From: Cornus controversa
Lineage: Eukaryota > Streptophyta > Magnoliopsida > Cornales > Cornaceae
Reading direction: 5' to 3'
Length of the DNA: 64,000 bases
NCBI GenBank assembly: GCA_026545225.1
Contig: CM048850.1
Span: 6,931,501 to 6,995,500 of the forward strand
Positions 47,470-57,205 of this stretch are shown here, one piece after another. Numbering within the stretch: the first letter of the stretch is position 1; the number at the start of each line of letters is the position of its first letter. The position numbers and the translations under genes are program-made. The notes under the pieces are model-generated. The model ran no database searches, was not told the DNA's origin, and was given only the letters and a program-made list of their open reading frames with translations.

Positions 47470-49150
47470 TTATCGAACACACAAAAATGTTAATAGTAAC
47501 TTGTTAACACATATTATTGTACTTATTAGCTCTATTGATTTGGATATAAAGCATTTGTAAAGGTACCTTGGTTTTTTTATCCAACTCTTATCCATGTTTG
47601 TTTCTGTAACAAAGTACCAACAAAGTAAGCTAAAAGGATTCAACCCCAATATCCCATTAGAGTAGTAATGTCATAACTCATCATTAGATAATAGCATGCT
47701 GCCAATAATAGCAGTATTTTATGCAATAAAACCAGGGTCTATTATATTACCTACGATATGAACACCTAATGGGTGTTCCCAGTAATACCTCCACAAATTA
47801 GTCTATTTCAAGACTCAATTATCTATAACAACACATATATGTTACAAAAAAAATCTTCTACAAACTCTGATTTTATGGGGACACTTGATGTACATAAAAC
47901 AGGAAAAACATAAAAATTAACTTGAATCAAGTAACCAAGTGATTGGAAATTAGCCAAATAGTGGAAATTTTATTTCTAAAAAGATCCTTGATGTTAATTT
48001 ATGTGGATGGGCTTATTTATAGTTGTATAATAAAGTTGGGGCTTCATTGGAATTACCCTATTCTTTTTGGGTCTTTTACATACTTATTTAAGAGTCCAAG
48101 GAACCCTGCATATGGAAGCTACAAGTTTAAGTAAATGTACATATAGGAGTCCCAGATAATATTATATATATGTAGATAAAAATCTAAATATAACAATTGA
48201 CATAGATACAAACTGTAGGAGTATAAGCATTAGCATACAAGTGCCCATGTATATATAATATAGAGATTCATGTATGACAAGTGAAGCATGAATGGTTGTG
48301 TTTTAGCCGAGATGTGATTGTTTTAGCCTACTGATCTTTACAGTGAACCACTTGATTGGTCATTGCAGAAAAAACTGAGTTGAATCTGCTGGACATGGTT
48401 CATACCACTTGTCGCGAGCATGGAATATGCAGATCAGAATTGGGGAAGAGGCTACTGCTTGGCTTGTTTGACTAAGTGCCTCTGGGTCTTGTCAAACATT
48501 CTTACTTCTAATATATATATTTATTTTTTCAAAAGAGAATCAAATTTTCTTTCACTTTCTTCTTGCATTCTAATCAAGGTTATTTATTTTTTGTTTTTTA
48601 AAATTTTGCAGTAGACATTTCAAGCTTGGGATACTTTTAAGAAGCCTAGCCAATTGGGATCCCTAATCCTCCAGTGCAGTGAGTTATATTAGTTAAAAGC
48701 AACTATAAAAACAACTATTTCCTCTAGCAGAAAGTTATGTACAAGTTTTGTTTGAAGATGAAGTTATTGATCCTTTGCTAGATCAATAATGATTTCAGGT
48801 AATATAATTGCGTATAATTATAGATTCTAAATAGAGTATTGTACAGTAGTTGATATAATGCAAAACAAGTACAGCAGTTTTAGATTTCATATATACCACC
48901 ATAAATTAAGAACAAACTGAAATTAATACAGGGTATAACTTTGAGAAATAGAAATACACTACTTTACATACATACTGTTGATTACATTCATGATTGAGAT
49001 GAAAACACAGCAACAAAAATATTCACATTCACATCCACCTACCACCAAAGGTACAAGCTTTTTCAGACAAACAAGAGGTTCAATTTTGAGGTCTCAAAAC
49101 CTCACCCCCCCTACTAGTACTTTTTAAAATGAGTTCATGTTGGTCTCTAT
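47470..49150. other. CACTA interior, no gene recognised
   Basis: AT-rich. A stretch at 48365-48500 is less AT-rich and reads KTELNLLDMVHTTCREHG in one frame, but I do not recognise it. The phrase GATGAAGTTATTGATCCTTTGC at 48758-48779 recurs at 49543-49564. Confidence 0.45.
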
Positions 49151-49189
49151 TTTTGCAAATGATTCAGAAATAGATTCTTTCTTCTCAAA

Positions 49190-49608
49190 GAGAAAATAAT
49201 TATAAGGCTATTGTTCAGATGAATGGTCTTGGAATCAATGTTATGTCTAAAACTCAAACAATGATTTTAGATCTAATGGATCAAATTCCTGATCCAACTT
49301 TTCAAAGAAAATTATATAGATTTAACAAATCAGGAGAATACAAATAAGGAAAATCCAGACAAACTCAAAATCCGAAATCATTTTCTTTACAACAAGTTTT
49401 AGATCAAATGAGACGACAAGAACATACCACTCTCAAAGAAATATTAATAGCTGATCTTAAACAAGAAATTAATGAATTAAAATCAGCTATACTATTCTTA
49501 AAACACATAATTGATAATATAAAAAAGTTCTTCCAAAGAAGATGAAGTTATTGATCCTTTGCTAGATCAATCAATTTATTGGATCTCAACTCCACGATAT
49601 ATAATCTA
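49190..49608 (+). pseudogene. Unidentified polyprotein-like coding fragment
   Basis: A frame with one internal stop reads NYKAIVQMNGLGINVMSKTQ, LDLMDQIPDPTFQRKLYRFN, stop, then SLQQVLDQMRRQEHTTLKEI, DLKQEINELKSAILFLK (coiled-coil-like) and, after a shift, SSKEDEVIDPLLDQSIYW. Composition and heptad spacing look like coding sequence rather than chance. The layout is reminiscent of a linker or virion-associated region of retroelement or plant pararetrovirus-like polyproteins. I cannot assign it from memory and no replicase domain is nearby. A short copy of its C-terminal part (EDEVIDPLLDQ) occurs at 48755-48790. Confidence 0.35.
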
Positions 49609-49778
49609 AACCAGATCCATCATATAAAGAGCATTATCTTTATTTATCATATCCAATTTACTTGTCAAATTAATTAGATCCCCACCCTCATAAATATGTT
49701 CAAATTTAATGCACACAGTTGTTCTAAAGGCAGCCCTAATTTGGCAACTGGTTACCTTCATTCAGCTTCAGGGTTCTG

Positions 49779-49830
<52 letters not shown>
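49779..49830. repeat. (TA)n microsatellite
   Basis: Alternating TA interrupted by one GTA, followed by CACACACGTGTGTG. Frames across it (YIYIYI) are artefacts. Confidence 0.95.
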
Positions 49831-49832
<2 letters not shown>

Positions 49833-50334
49833 TGTGTGCTATATGTTGCATTTTCATTCAAATAATGACAATGAAGTACAGAGGAAAACAGGGCATACCC
49901 TCTGTGAACAAAAGGAAGACACAAAACTATCGAGTTATGAGTACATCCACTTCCAAATGCAACAGAAAAATAAGGAACAAAAACTTATGCAAGAAAAGCT
50001 TATATATCACTGAAATTAACTGGATGAGAAAATTTCTTTACCTATTTAATCAATTTGGGATTTCATTATGGAGAAACAAAGACATATACATATGGAAAAT
50101 AAATAAAACACAGTGCACAGGAACAAAAATAGTAAAACAAACGAAATAACACACCTCTCTAGTGATAATTACGGTTTCAGAGTTATAGAAAAGGGAGAGA
50201 GAAAGCTCTTCGTCTGCTTCTTCATTATCAATTGCACTGCGTATAAAATAGAGAAAACAAAAAGCACAAAAAATAAAAATCTAACTAAAAGAAAATTAGG
50301 CTATGCCTGTTTCCAGTTATATATAAATATATAA

Positions 50335-50336
<2 letters not shown>

Positions 50337-50384
<48 letters not shown>

Positions 50385-50385
50385 G
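50337..50385. repeat. (CA)n(TA)n compound microsatellite
   Basis: About 18 CA repeats followed by a short ATATAT run. Confidence 0.95.
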
Positions 50386-51286
50386 CATAGAAAGAGATAC
50401 AAAAATACCTTGCAGATTAGTGGAGTTTTGAGGAGATTCATAGAAGCTGTAGATGGATTTCTGATAAGTTTTAGAGAACTGCAGCAATGGAGTGTATTTT
50501 TCGAATTAGAGTGAATCGCTGAGATTAAGAGTAGAAACTAGAGAGAGATTAGGACGATAGATAATATTCTCACATTCGATGATCAATGAGAACTCAGAAC
50601 AGAGTTTGGATTGGCAATAAGAACCCTAGAGGGAGGATCAGAGCTCGTCGTTCATAGCTAAAGGTAAATGAGAGAGAGATTTGGACGAATTAGAAAATGT
50701 TAGTGATCGATGAGAAAATGTTAGAGATGAAATTCAGATCTGTAATGAACTCTGGAGAAAGGATCGAGAGTATTGAAACCATGAAGATCAAAGCTCGTGT
50801 GAGAGACTTGAGAGAGGGAGTGGCTGAGAGAGGAGTTGTCTATGCACGTTTCATGAGGAGAGATGCAATATGAAAGTCACGTGAGGTATGAATAGGTTTT
50901 AAGTGGCGGCTTATTTTTGGGTGCCACTAAAATTTGGCCACAATAGACCTACTTTGTTGTAGTGATACATTCTAGAAAAGAGATATATATATATATATAT
51001 ATATATTCTTGTATATTAATATCTCATTAACAAAAAAATAAAAATAAAAAATCTAATTTAGGTGCAATTAATTATTAATAAGGAATATTGGAGGATATGA
51101 ATAGACTTGGCTAATAAACATATTACCTACTGCCTCATATCTTTCTTTTTTTTATATTAGGTATCCCGTAGTTAATTTATTTCAAGTTATAACTCTTGTT
51201 GTATCTTTGGAGCCCTAAAATCTACCAAAGAAAAAAAAATTCATATATGCACATGCATTAATTGTAAGATGAACATATATGTCTAA

Positions 51287-51287
<1 letters not shown>

Positions 51288-51337
<50 letters not shown>

Positions 51338-51356
51338 TTCTCTCTCTATATATATT
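51288..51356. repeat. (AT)n(AG)n compound microsatellite
   Basis: AT repeats, then about 13 AG repeats, then TCTCTCTC, forming a small inverted AG/CT arrangement inside the MULE right half. Confidence 0.95.
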
Positions 51357-51653
51357 TTCTTTTCTAAAATCTTTGTATGTCTTTTGAAGATTTGATATTT
51401 AAAATTGAGATTGGAGAAGATGAATAAGGGATTGAGAATTTCTAAATAAAAAGGAGGGTATTTTGGACATTAAAGTTCAATGGTCACTCATTGGAAATTA
51501 CTTTTCAAAATTAGTCACTATTTACCTTTTATTGAGTTTAAGGTCACTGTAAATCAAATTTTTTTAATTTTGGTCACCAAAATCTAATTTTTCCTTCTTT
51601 CTTTACTAAGTTCTTTTGCTTAGGTCACGCTTTCCTCGGGTTCTGTCTCTCTT

Positions 51654-51706
51654 ATTTATTATTATTCTTATTATTATTATTAATTATTATTATTATTATT
51701 ATTTTT
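51654..51706. repeat. (TTA)n microsatellite
   Basis: Imperfect TTA/TTATTC triplets outside the MULE, in the leader-side flank of the SMR relic. Confidence 0.9.
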
Positions 51707-52019
51707 AGAATAATCAAAGAAGAAAAAGAAAAAAAAAGAATGGAAAGGAAAGGAAGAGCATATATTAAGAATTTAAGATTGAACATTACTCTTCTTTCTT
51801 TCATTTAAAGCCTTTTATTCCTTTCTCATGTCTAATGTCTCCTCACCTTCAAGCTTCTTAAAAGACTTCTCATTCCCATAAACAAACACCCTTTTCACAT
51901 CCCCAACTTTTCTCTCTCACTCTCACCATTTTCCTACTGGTTTCCATAGATTCTGCCTGTTTATTGTCGTTTCTTTTTTACAAAACCCATCTTTTATTTT
52001 CCTTTTTTCTTCCTTTTAT

Positions 52020-52036
52020 AGATATATATATATAAC
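52020..52036 (+). promoter_or_regulatory. TATA-like element upstream of the SMR relic
   Basis: AGATATATATATATAAC lies about 50-65 bases before the ATG at 52085, downstream of CT-rich DNA (51900-51930) typical of plant core promoters. The promoter-like context suggests the relic sits at its original locus rather than being a retrocopy. Confidence 0.45.
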
Positions 52037-52084
52037 TTCATTCAAAACACACACTCTAATCGATCATCTAATTTAGTACTCCGT

Positions 52085-52306
52085 ATGGGGTCTTCAAAGA
52101 AGTCTCAGAGGGAAAGAAATGGGTTATAGCTGGAATTCCGTTACGGACTCCCTTTAAGCCAATATTAACACACCCACCGCCGTAGAAGCCAGGATTCCGG
52201 CAAGACTGCCACGTCCGCCGGCGTCGAAGAAGAAGCGAAAACCTTCCTCAAGGTGTCATTACAGTGGGGAAACTCTGTTCATACGGCATGTTGAGAGAGC
52301 CTGATC
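52085..52306 (+). pseudogene. SIAMESE-RELATED (SMR) cyclin-dependent kinase inhibitor relic
   Basis: SMR proteins are small plant-specific nuclear CDK inhibitors that promote endoreduplication. Pieces in three frames follow the family order: MGSSKKSQR from the ATG at 52085, then EGKKWVIAGIPLRTPFKPI (about 52110-52167), then NTPTAVEARIPARLPRPPAS followed by KKKRKPSSRCHYSG (52177-52278). The last ends at TGA (52304-52306) after ETLFIRHVERA. The TPT..E.RIP..L..PPA segment is the conserved SMR motif, and basic KKKRKP fits a nuclear signal. Two frameshifts (near 52110 and 52170) are needed to join them, so the gene is broken or one must assume sequencing errors. The usual FFxPPDLE-type end is not seen. 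Confidence 0.72.
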
Positions 52307-52407
52307 ATCAATATGTACTACTGTTGGGAGGTTTAGACTGCATGCCTCTCTTCATTTTGGCACCAATAATTGATTTTTACCACACTATCATTTTCATAAA
52401 AAGATAT

Positions 52408-52749
52408 GGACAATACTTACCTACTCACCGGTGTGTAGGTGAGCTCTCCTGACCGCTGATGTGTTTCAATAAAAAATAAACACATCAACTTTAATTACAA
52501 AATTAAATTTACTCACCGGTGTGTAGGTGAACTCTCTTGACCGCTGATGTGTTTCAATAAAAAATGAACACATCAACTTTAATTACAAAATTAAATTTAA
52601 AATACAATAAATAAGTATAATAAATGAGATTGACCTTATTTATTATACTTATTTATTACACTTTAAAGTTGATGTGTTCATTTTTTATTGGAACACATCA
52701 GCGGTCAGGAGGGCTCACCTACATATCGATGAGTAAATAAGTATTGTCC
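52408..52749. mobile_element. MULE MITE with perfect 9-bp target duplication
   Basis: Ends GGACAATAC and GTATTGTCC are perfect inverted repeats extending imperfectly through TTACCTACTCACC...TGATGTGTT. Both ends are flanked by AAAAGATAT (52399-52407 and 52750-52758). The element is nearly all terminal repeat (342 bp, strong foldback). The left arm is partly duplicated: TACTCACCGGTGTGTAGGTGA occurs at 52422 and 52510. Same family as 7840-8970. Confidence 0.92.
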
Positions 52750-52758
52750 AAAAGATAT

Positions 52759-53359
52759 TTTCTCATAGGAACTAAATTTAACACTTGTCATTTTATCATC
52801 ATTAATTAACCATCAAGTATATCATCAAATTCATCAACTAAAAGCATAATTAATAACAAACTAAATGTCAAAACTTCAAAATAGATTCACCAAATTACTT
52901 CTTTTTTAAAATAAAAAAAAAATGAGTGACTTGTTTGATTAATCTTTGTACATCTATAATCATTAAATTAATATTTTAAATCTACTAATTCATTTAATCA
53001 ATCTCTCACACATACCCTTCACCTTATGACACTCAATAAAAAAAAATCAAAATCAATGCAATAGTACAATTGTATTAAAATATTAATATTAAAAACTATT
53101 AATAACTCTAAACAACAATAAATCATCATTACAACTAGTCATTAACCGTTTAGACTTTACATACAATTTCAACACATAACCTAAAACTGAATATCCATCA
53201 TTACAACAAAGTACTCTTAACTCTGAGCGGAAATTAAGACCTCCTTCTTCTAAAGGAAGTCATACTAATAAGTATGATAAGACTTACTTGTCCTCCTTGT
53301 AGTGGTCTACTTTAGAATCCTAAAACCTAACTCTGAGCGGAAATTAAGAAGAAGAAAAA
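52759..53359. other. Intergenic DNA downstream of the F-box relic
   Basis: AT-rich, no gene. CTCTGAGCGGAAATTAAGA occurs at 53220 and 53331 as a 111-bp-spaced direct repeat. Confidence 0.5.
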
Positions 53360-54536
53360 TCAGTGAAACAAGGGCATTATCCAAACTACAGGGGGAGCAT
53401 AGCACTTGTGGGAAGAATCAAGGTTGTAATGTTTTCCTAACCTTTGCTCCTTCAAATTGAAGACCCCTGTGTCACTGGCACTGGGCTTATACAACAAACT
53501 ACAATCATAACAATCATCGGTGTAGTATATGGAATTTGTTTGGCAACTGGGAAAATCAGAAGCCAATACACACATGGTATGGCTATCACCCACGAACACT
53601 GCATCATCAACCAAACTATTAATTTCAACCCACTCTCCCTTCTCTCCTCCTTCACCTGAATAATATTGCATCATATTCATAGGAGTCATAGTCAGCTTGT
53701 AAACCTTGAAATTTACAGTCATGTCATAGTGCACCCAATTGTTTTTATCTAAAAAATGAAACCTCCGCACCAGTAGTAGGTCTCCATTCGATGCCTCCAC
53801 AAGATATGCCTTCCGTGACATCCCCAAAGAACGTGCAGGCACTACAATTTCATAACTGGGACTCTTACTAGTATTACCATTAATGTCCACGTTAACCTTT
53901 ATGAGTGCATTGTAAGCATCCAAAGCGTATAGGTAGCCTTTGTAGAAATAAACATCTATCAAAGGGTACAAGTTCTCATCCAGATAAGTCCAAGATTCAT
54001 CACCTGATTTGATGAAAGCCAATCTGGGTATATCACTGTAAATAGCGGCAACCATATAGTTATTCGGATGAAGAGATGGGTCATCTGATAATATAATCCT
54101 CTGGACGTAAAACTCAGGTACGAATACGTTCTCATACTGATCAGAACATTCCTCATCAGAAGGAGTACTGTTGTAGTCGTAGTCGTCATCTTCGTCCTCC
54201 TCTACTTGATGATGAGGAACCTTTGTAATGGGAGGGAGAGAGATGGTGTTTCCGGAGAAGGGGTTTGTGAGAGTAATGGCCATATCATCTTCGGCCTTAG
54301 CCAACCAGCCCAAGGAAGAACCACAAGACTTCTTACTGTAGGGCACAGGTAAGCAACAATTGTAAAGCTTCTCCTCGGGGACCAGGAGCATCGGAGGCTG
54401 CTTGTACCATGCTTCTTTGCGTGTTTGCTGCTTCTTGTGTAGAGCCACGGACCGCCATGGTTTACATACTGCCGCGAACCACGTTTGAAAGCCATGCCCA
54501 GTCGGTTGATGAGGACGATGAGTCCCGGGAGGCCAT
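53360..54536 (-). pseudogene. F-box/DUF295 gene with most of the F-box deleted
   Basis: Intact relatives are substrate receptors of SCF ubiquitin ligases with a C-terminal DUF295 (KIB1-4 type) beta-propeller. The likely ATG at 54536 gives MASRDSSSSSTDWAWLSN and then hits a stop after a frameshift. The DUF295 frame picks up at FAAVCKPWRSVALHKK and is open to 53360: PMLLVPEEKLYNCCLPVPYSK, CGSSLGWLA, LTNPFSGNTISLPP, acidic EEDEDDDYDY, LAFIKSGDESWTYL, DVYFYKGYLYALDAYNALIKV, NSIYYTDDCYD, WIMPLFH. Against the paralogue at 61197, about 18 residues of the F-box between WAWL and FAAVC are missing and four bases shift the frame. Codons upstream of 54536 in the open frame start at a non-ATG and cross a TATA box, so they are not protein. 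Confidence 0.85.
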
Positions 54537-54711
54537 AAATGCGAAATCCTTGTTGAATCGGAGGAAAACAGTAAACCTAGGATGGAATTAAGTTGATAAA
54601 GATATAGAAAATAGTCTCGCCTAATATACCAATTAAGGCAATTATGATTGAGTTGCAAAATCCGAAAAACTTTAGGAAAACCTAAAAAGAGGCGATCTCC
54701 TAATTTCAAAC

Positions 54712-54720
54712 TATATATAG
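54712..54720 (-). promoter_or_regulatory. TATA box of the minus-strand F-box/DUF295 locus
   Basis: CTATATATAG on the minus strand, about 180 bases upstream of the ATG at 54536, the best core-promoter candidate. It shows that the upstream part of the long frame is promoter/leader. Confidence 0.5.
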
Positions 54721-54749
54721 AGATTGGGCCCACTGGGGGCAGCAAAGTT

Positions 54750-55729
54750 GAAGTCGGCTAAGGACACTTGGACGAAAAGTAATTCCACTTTCTTGTTTAA
54801 AGGCCTTGGTTACTTGATCAAACGAATTACCCGGATATGGAAGGAATTGTTACCAAAAAAAAAAAAAAATATGCCTAATTTCGAAGTAATCACAGCCATC
54901 GGTGGGGTCTGTGCGCGTGATACACGGACGACTGTATTTATTCGTTGCACCATACACCAATAATAGACAAGCTTTTCTCGTTACAAACAAAAATTTATAC
55001 AATGAAGTCATATTAATACAATAAAAAACAATAGAGAATCATTATATAGATAATCTAAATAGTAAGACCAAAAAAAGAGAGAGAGGAGATCCCAACCTTG
55101 GAATAAGAACCAACCCCAAACATTTTGCCTAATTCAAAGTCATAGGATGGTAAATTTCTTTTGTGTTGCCTAGAATGCAAAGCAGAAGCTCTAGAAAATT
55201 ACCAAATTGACAGAAATTTTCGTCAAAATTAAAAGCCTAGAAGCGTTCTCCAACACTTCGGTATGGTATTTGATAATTAAAACCCTTTTTTAGATTATAA
55301 TTCTTTGAAGAAGGTGAGGAATTAATTGATAGTAAATATAAATGAAAAAGATCAAACACACATCAACAAACCAATGAAATTCAGAGATTGTAAGCAAAGA
55401 TAGCTTTTTTTTCCACTTATATCATCAATCAAAATCGAATTTAACCAAAGAAGAAGAAGAAAGAGTGCTATGAATCGAGAGGACAGAGAAAAACAAAGAA
55501 TGGCGATACGGGAGCTTGTAACCGGAGGTGCCACTTGCGCTGTTCCTTGCCCTTTTTCTTCCCCTCAAATCCCCTCAGTCCTCTCACAAACGCCTTATTG
55601 GGTCTTCTTTTAAAACTCAGGTGCCATGAATACAAAGAATACATCTTCGTAGTTGCGTAGCTGCCTAGGTTTAGAAAAACTAGAATAAAAGACTAGGAGA
55701 TGGTGAGAGGGTGGTTTGCAGCTGTTGGT

Positions 55730-55769
<40 letters not shown>

Positions 55770-56050
55770 AGAGTAGATGCTGAACATGGGACAATTACAG
55801 GTTAGGGTTTTGTGGGTCTCTAAAACTTGATCGATGAAGAGAAAGAGAGATGAGAGTGTTTGATGAGGGATGATTTTGTCCATTTGGCACTATTAATATA
55901 TTTGATTATATTTTATTTAAAAAGTGAGGGTAGATTAGATATTTCACACATAAAGTAACGGAGTTAGAGACAAAAATATCACTTAGAGTCTCTATGATAG
56001 TTATAAGAAAAGAGTGTTTCCGTGTGAAATAAAGTCAACCCACAAGAGGG
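54750..56050. other. Intergenic DNA between the divergent F-box genes, left part
   Basis: No supported gene. Contains a poly-A run (54856-54869) and an (AG)n microsatellite at 55731-55766. Confidence 0.5.
55731..55766. repeat. (AG)n microsatellite
   Basis: About 18 uninterrupted AG repeats. Confidence 0.95.
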
Positions 56051-57205
56051 CTTGTTATACCCCTGATTTTCTAAGAGAAATCTAAGATATGAAAAACAAA
56101 TAAAAACAAAATTAAAATAAAAGAAAGGGAAATATAAAGTCTACAAACAATCCCTTAAATACACAAGTCTTGTACAACTTCTATCATCGAAAACAAATTT
56201 TCACAATAAATAATCTATCTTATATATTGACCAGAAAATAAATATCTAATGAACCGAAATAAATTATAATGGTTCAACCACTATCTCTTCGACCGGTACA
56301 ACCAGATCCCGTAAATTGTTCCCGTGTCAGCGTCCTAACCTACAAAGTGTAGGAGGGGATAAGCTCAAAGCTCAACAAAGATATGCTAAACAATCTTTCA
56401 TTACTTCAGCAAGTTGACTTTCGCATCAATAATCTCAAAATAATTTAATTTATATTTAAATAAATAATACAATCAAATATTACAATTTAATCATATAGCA
56501 TTTAACATTTAAAATAAATTTAAATGCACAAAAATATCCCATCAAGTACAAATAAACATGTACAATTCGTACACATATAATGTCACAAATTAAATACATC
56601 AATTTATCAACAAGTACACTTTTAATTGCACAAAATATTAATAAGTACACACATACACATCAACCAATTGTGCACATAAAATAACGCAACAAAAGCACTG
56701 AACCATCAACAACCACGAAATAAATCACAACACAATTATACTTAACATTCACATTCCACATAAAAATTGCCATACATAAATTTTAAAAAAATAATAATTT
56801 AAAGTGACATGTTCATAATCACCAATATATATATATGTATGTTTACAAGTATGTATTTAATAAATACAGACACATCAAATTTATATATATAAATTTTATA
56901 CACAGTCAATCACGTATGCACAGATATATAATCATACGTAAATTAAATATACGCGAATAGGAGAAAAGAGCAAGTATCAACTTGCCTCGGATTTTTATTC
57001 GGAAGCCCGTACTGTTGCTGTCCGGTCCATTCTGCAGCAGTCCAAATGATTTTGGTTCACTGTCAAAGCCCACCATTTCTTTTAATTGATACTGGGTCTA
57101 TTTCTAAATTCTGGCCCAATCCAATTCACCAAGCCCACAATCATCACATATTAAATGATACTGGGCCTATTTTTATTTTCTGCCCAAACCATTTCAAAAA
57201 GTCCA
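56051..57205 (-). repeat. Probable partial LTR of a gypsy-type element
   Basis: Starts TGTTATACCCCTGATTTTCTAAG. It has the part order of a minus-strand gypsy LTR: GGGGATAAGCTCAAAGCTCAACAAAG (56358-56383), long AT-rich middle, AGTATCAACTTGCCTCGG (56973-56990), then repeated GGCCCAATCCAATTC/GGGCC(T/C)A motifs. No matching right terminus, primer site or coding domain, so this is a tentative call with an uncertain right border. Confidence 0.4.

Larger units (their letters stand above)
40008..50964 (-). mobile_element. CACTA (En/Spm) transposon, 10.96 kb, target duplication ATA
   Basis: Ends are CACTACAACAAA at 40008 and TTTGTTGTAGTG at 50964, each flanked by ATA (40005-40007, 50965-50967), the 3-bp duplication expected of CACTA. 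Left subterminal repeats are inverted GC-rich motifs (CCGCCGCTAAA, GGCGGTTTTAGCCGCCG, 40040-40330). The right end has GGCGGCTTATTTTTGGGTGCCACTAAAATT. On the minus strand it carries a TNP2-type transposase relic (45900-47463) and a Transposase_24/TNP1-type multi-exon relic (about 42230-45582). A plus-strand ABCG gene fragment sits inside the latter. Both transposase genes are defective, so movement of this copy would need helper proteins. Confidence 0.92.
39756..51594. mobile_element. MULE-type element (9-bp target duplication) split by the CACTA
   Basis: The left end GGGAAAATTAGATTTCAGTGACC is mirrored at the right end, which read backwards is GGAAAAATTAGATTTTGGTGACC. The inverted repeats continue through TAAACTCAATAAAAGG(T)AAATAGTGAC on both sides, roughly 100-130 bp. 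The nonamer TTCTTTCTT flanks both ends exactly (39747-39755 and 51595-51603). Removing the CACTA (40008-50964 plus one ATA) leaves about 0.88 kb without coding capacity. The right half carries an (AT)n(AG)n microsatellite at 51288-51356. Confidence 0.85.

Noticed and set aside
49696-50149. Open frames with YIYIYI runs
   Set aside because: They are produced by the TA microsatellite at 49779-49830 and unrelated flanks.
54537-54745. N-terminal extension of the left F-box/DUF295 frame
   Set aside because: It begins at a CTG rather than ATG, contains a TATA box, and has no counterpart in the paralogue, which starts at the MAS... position.
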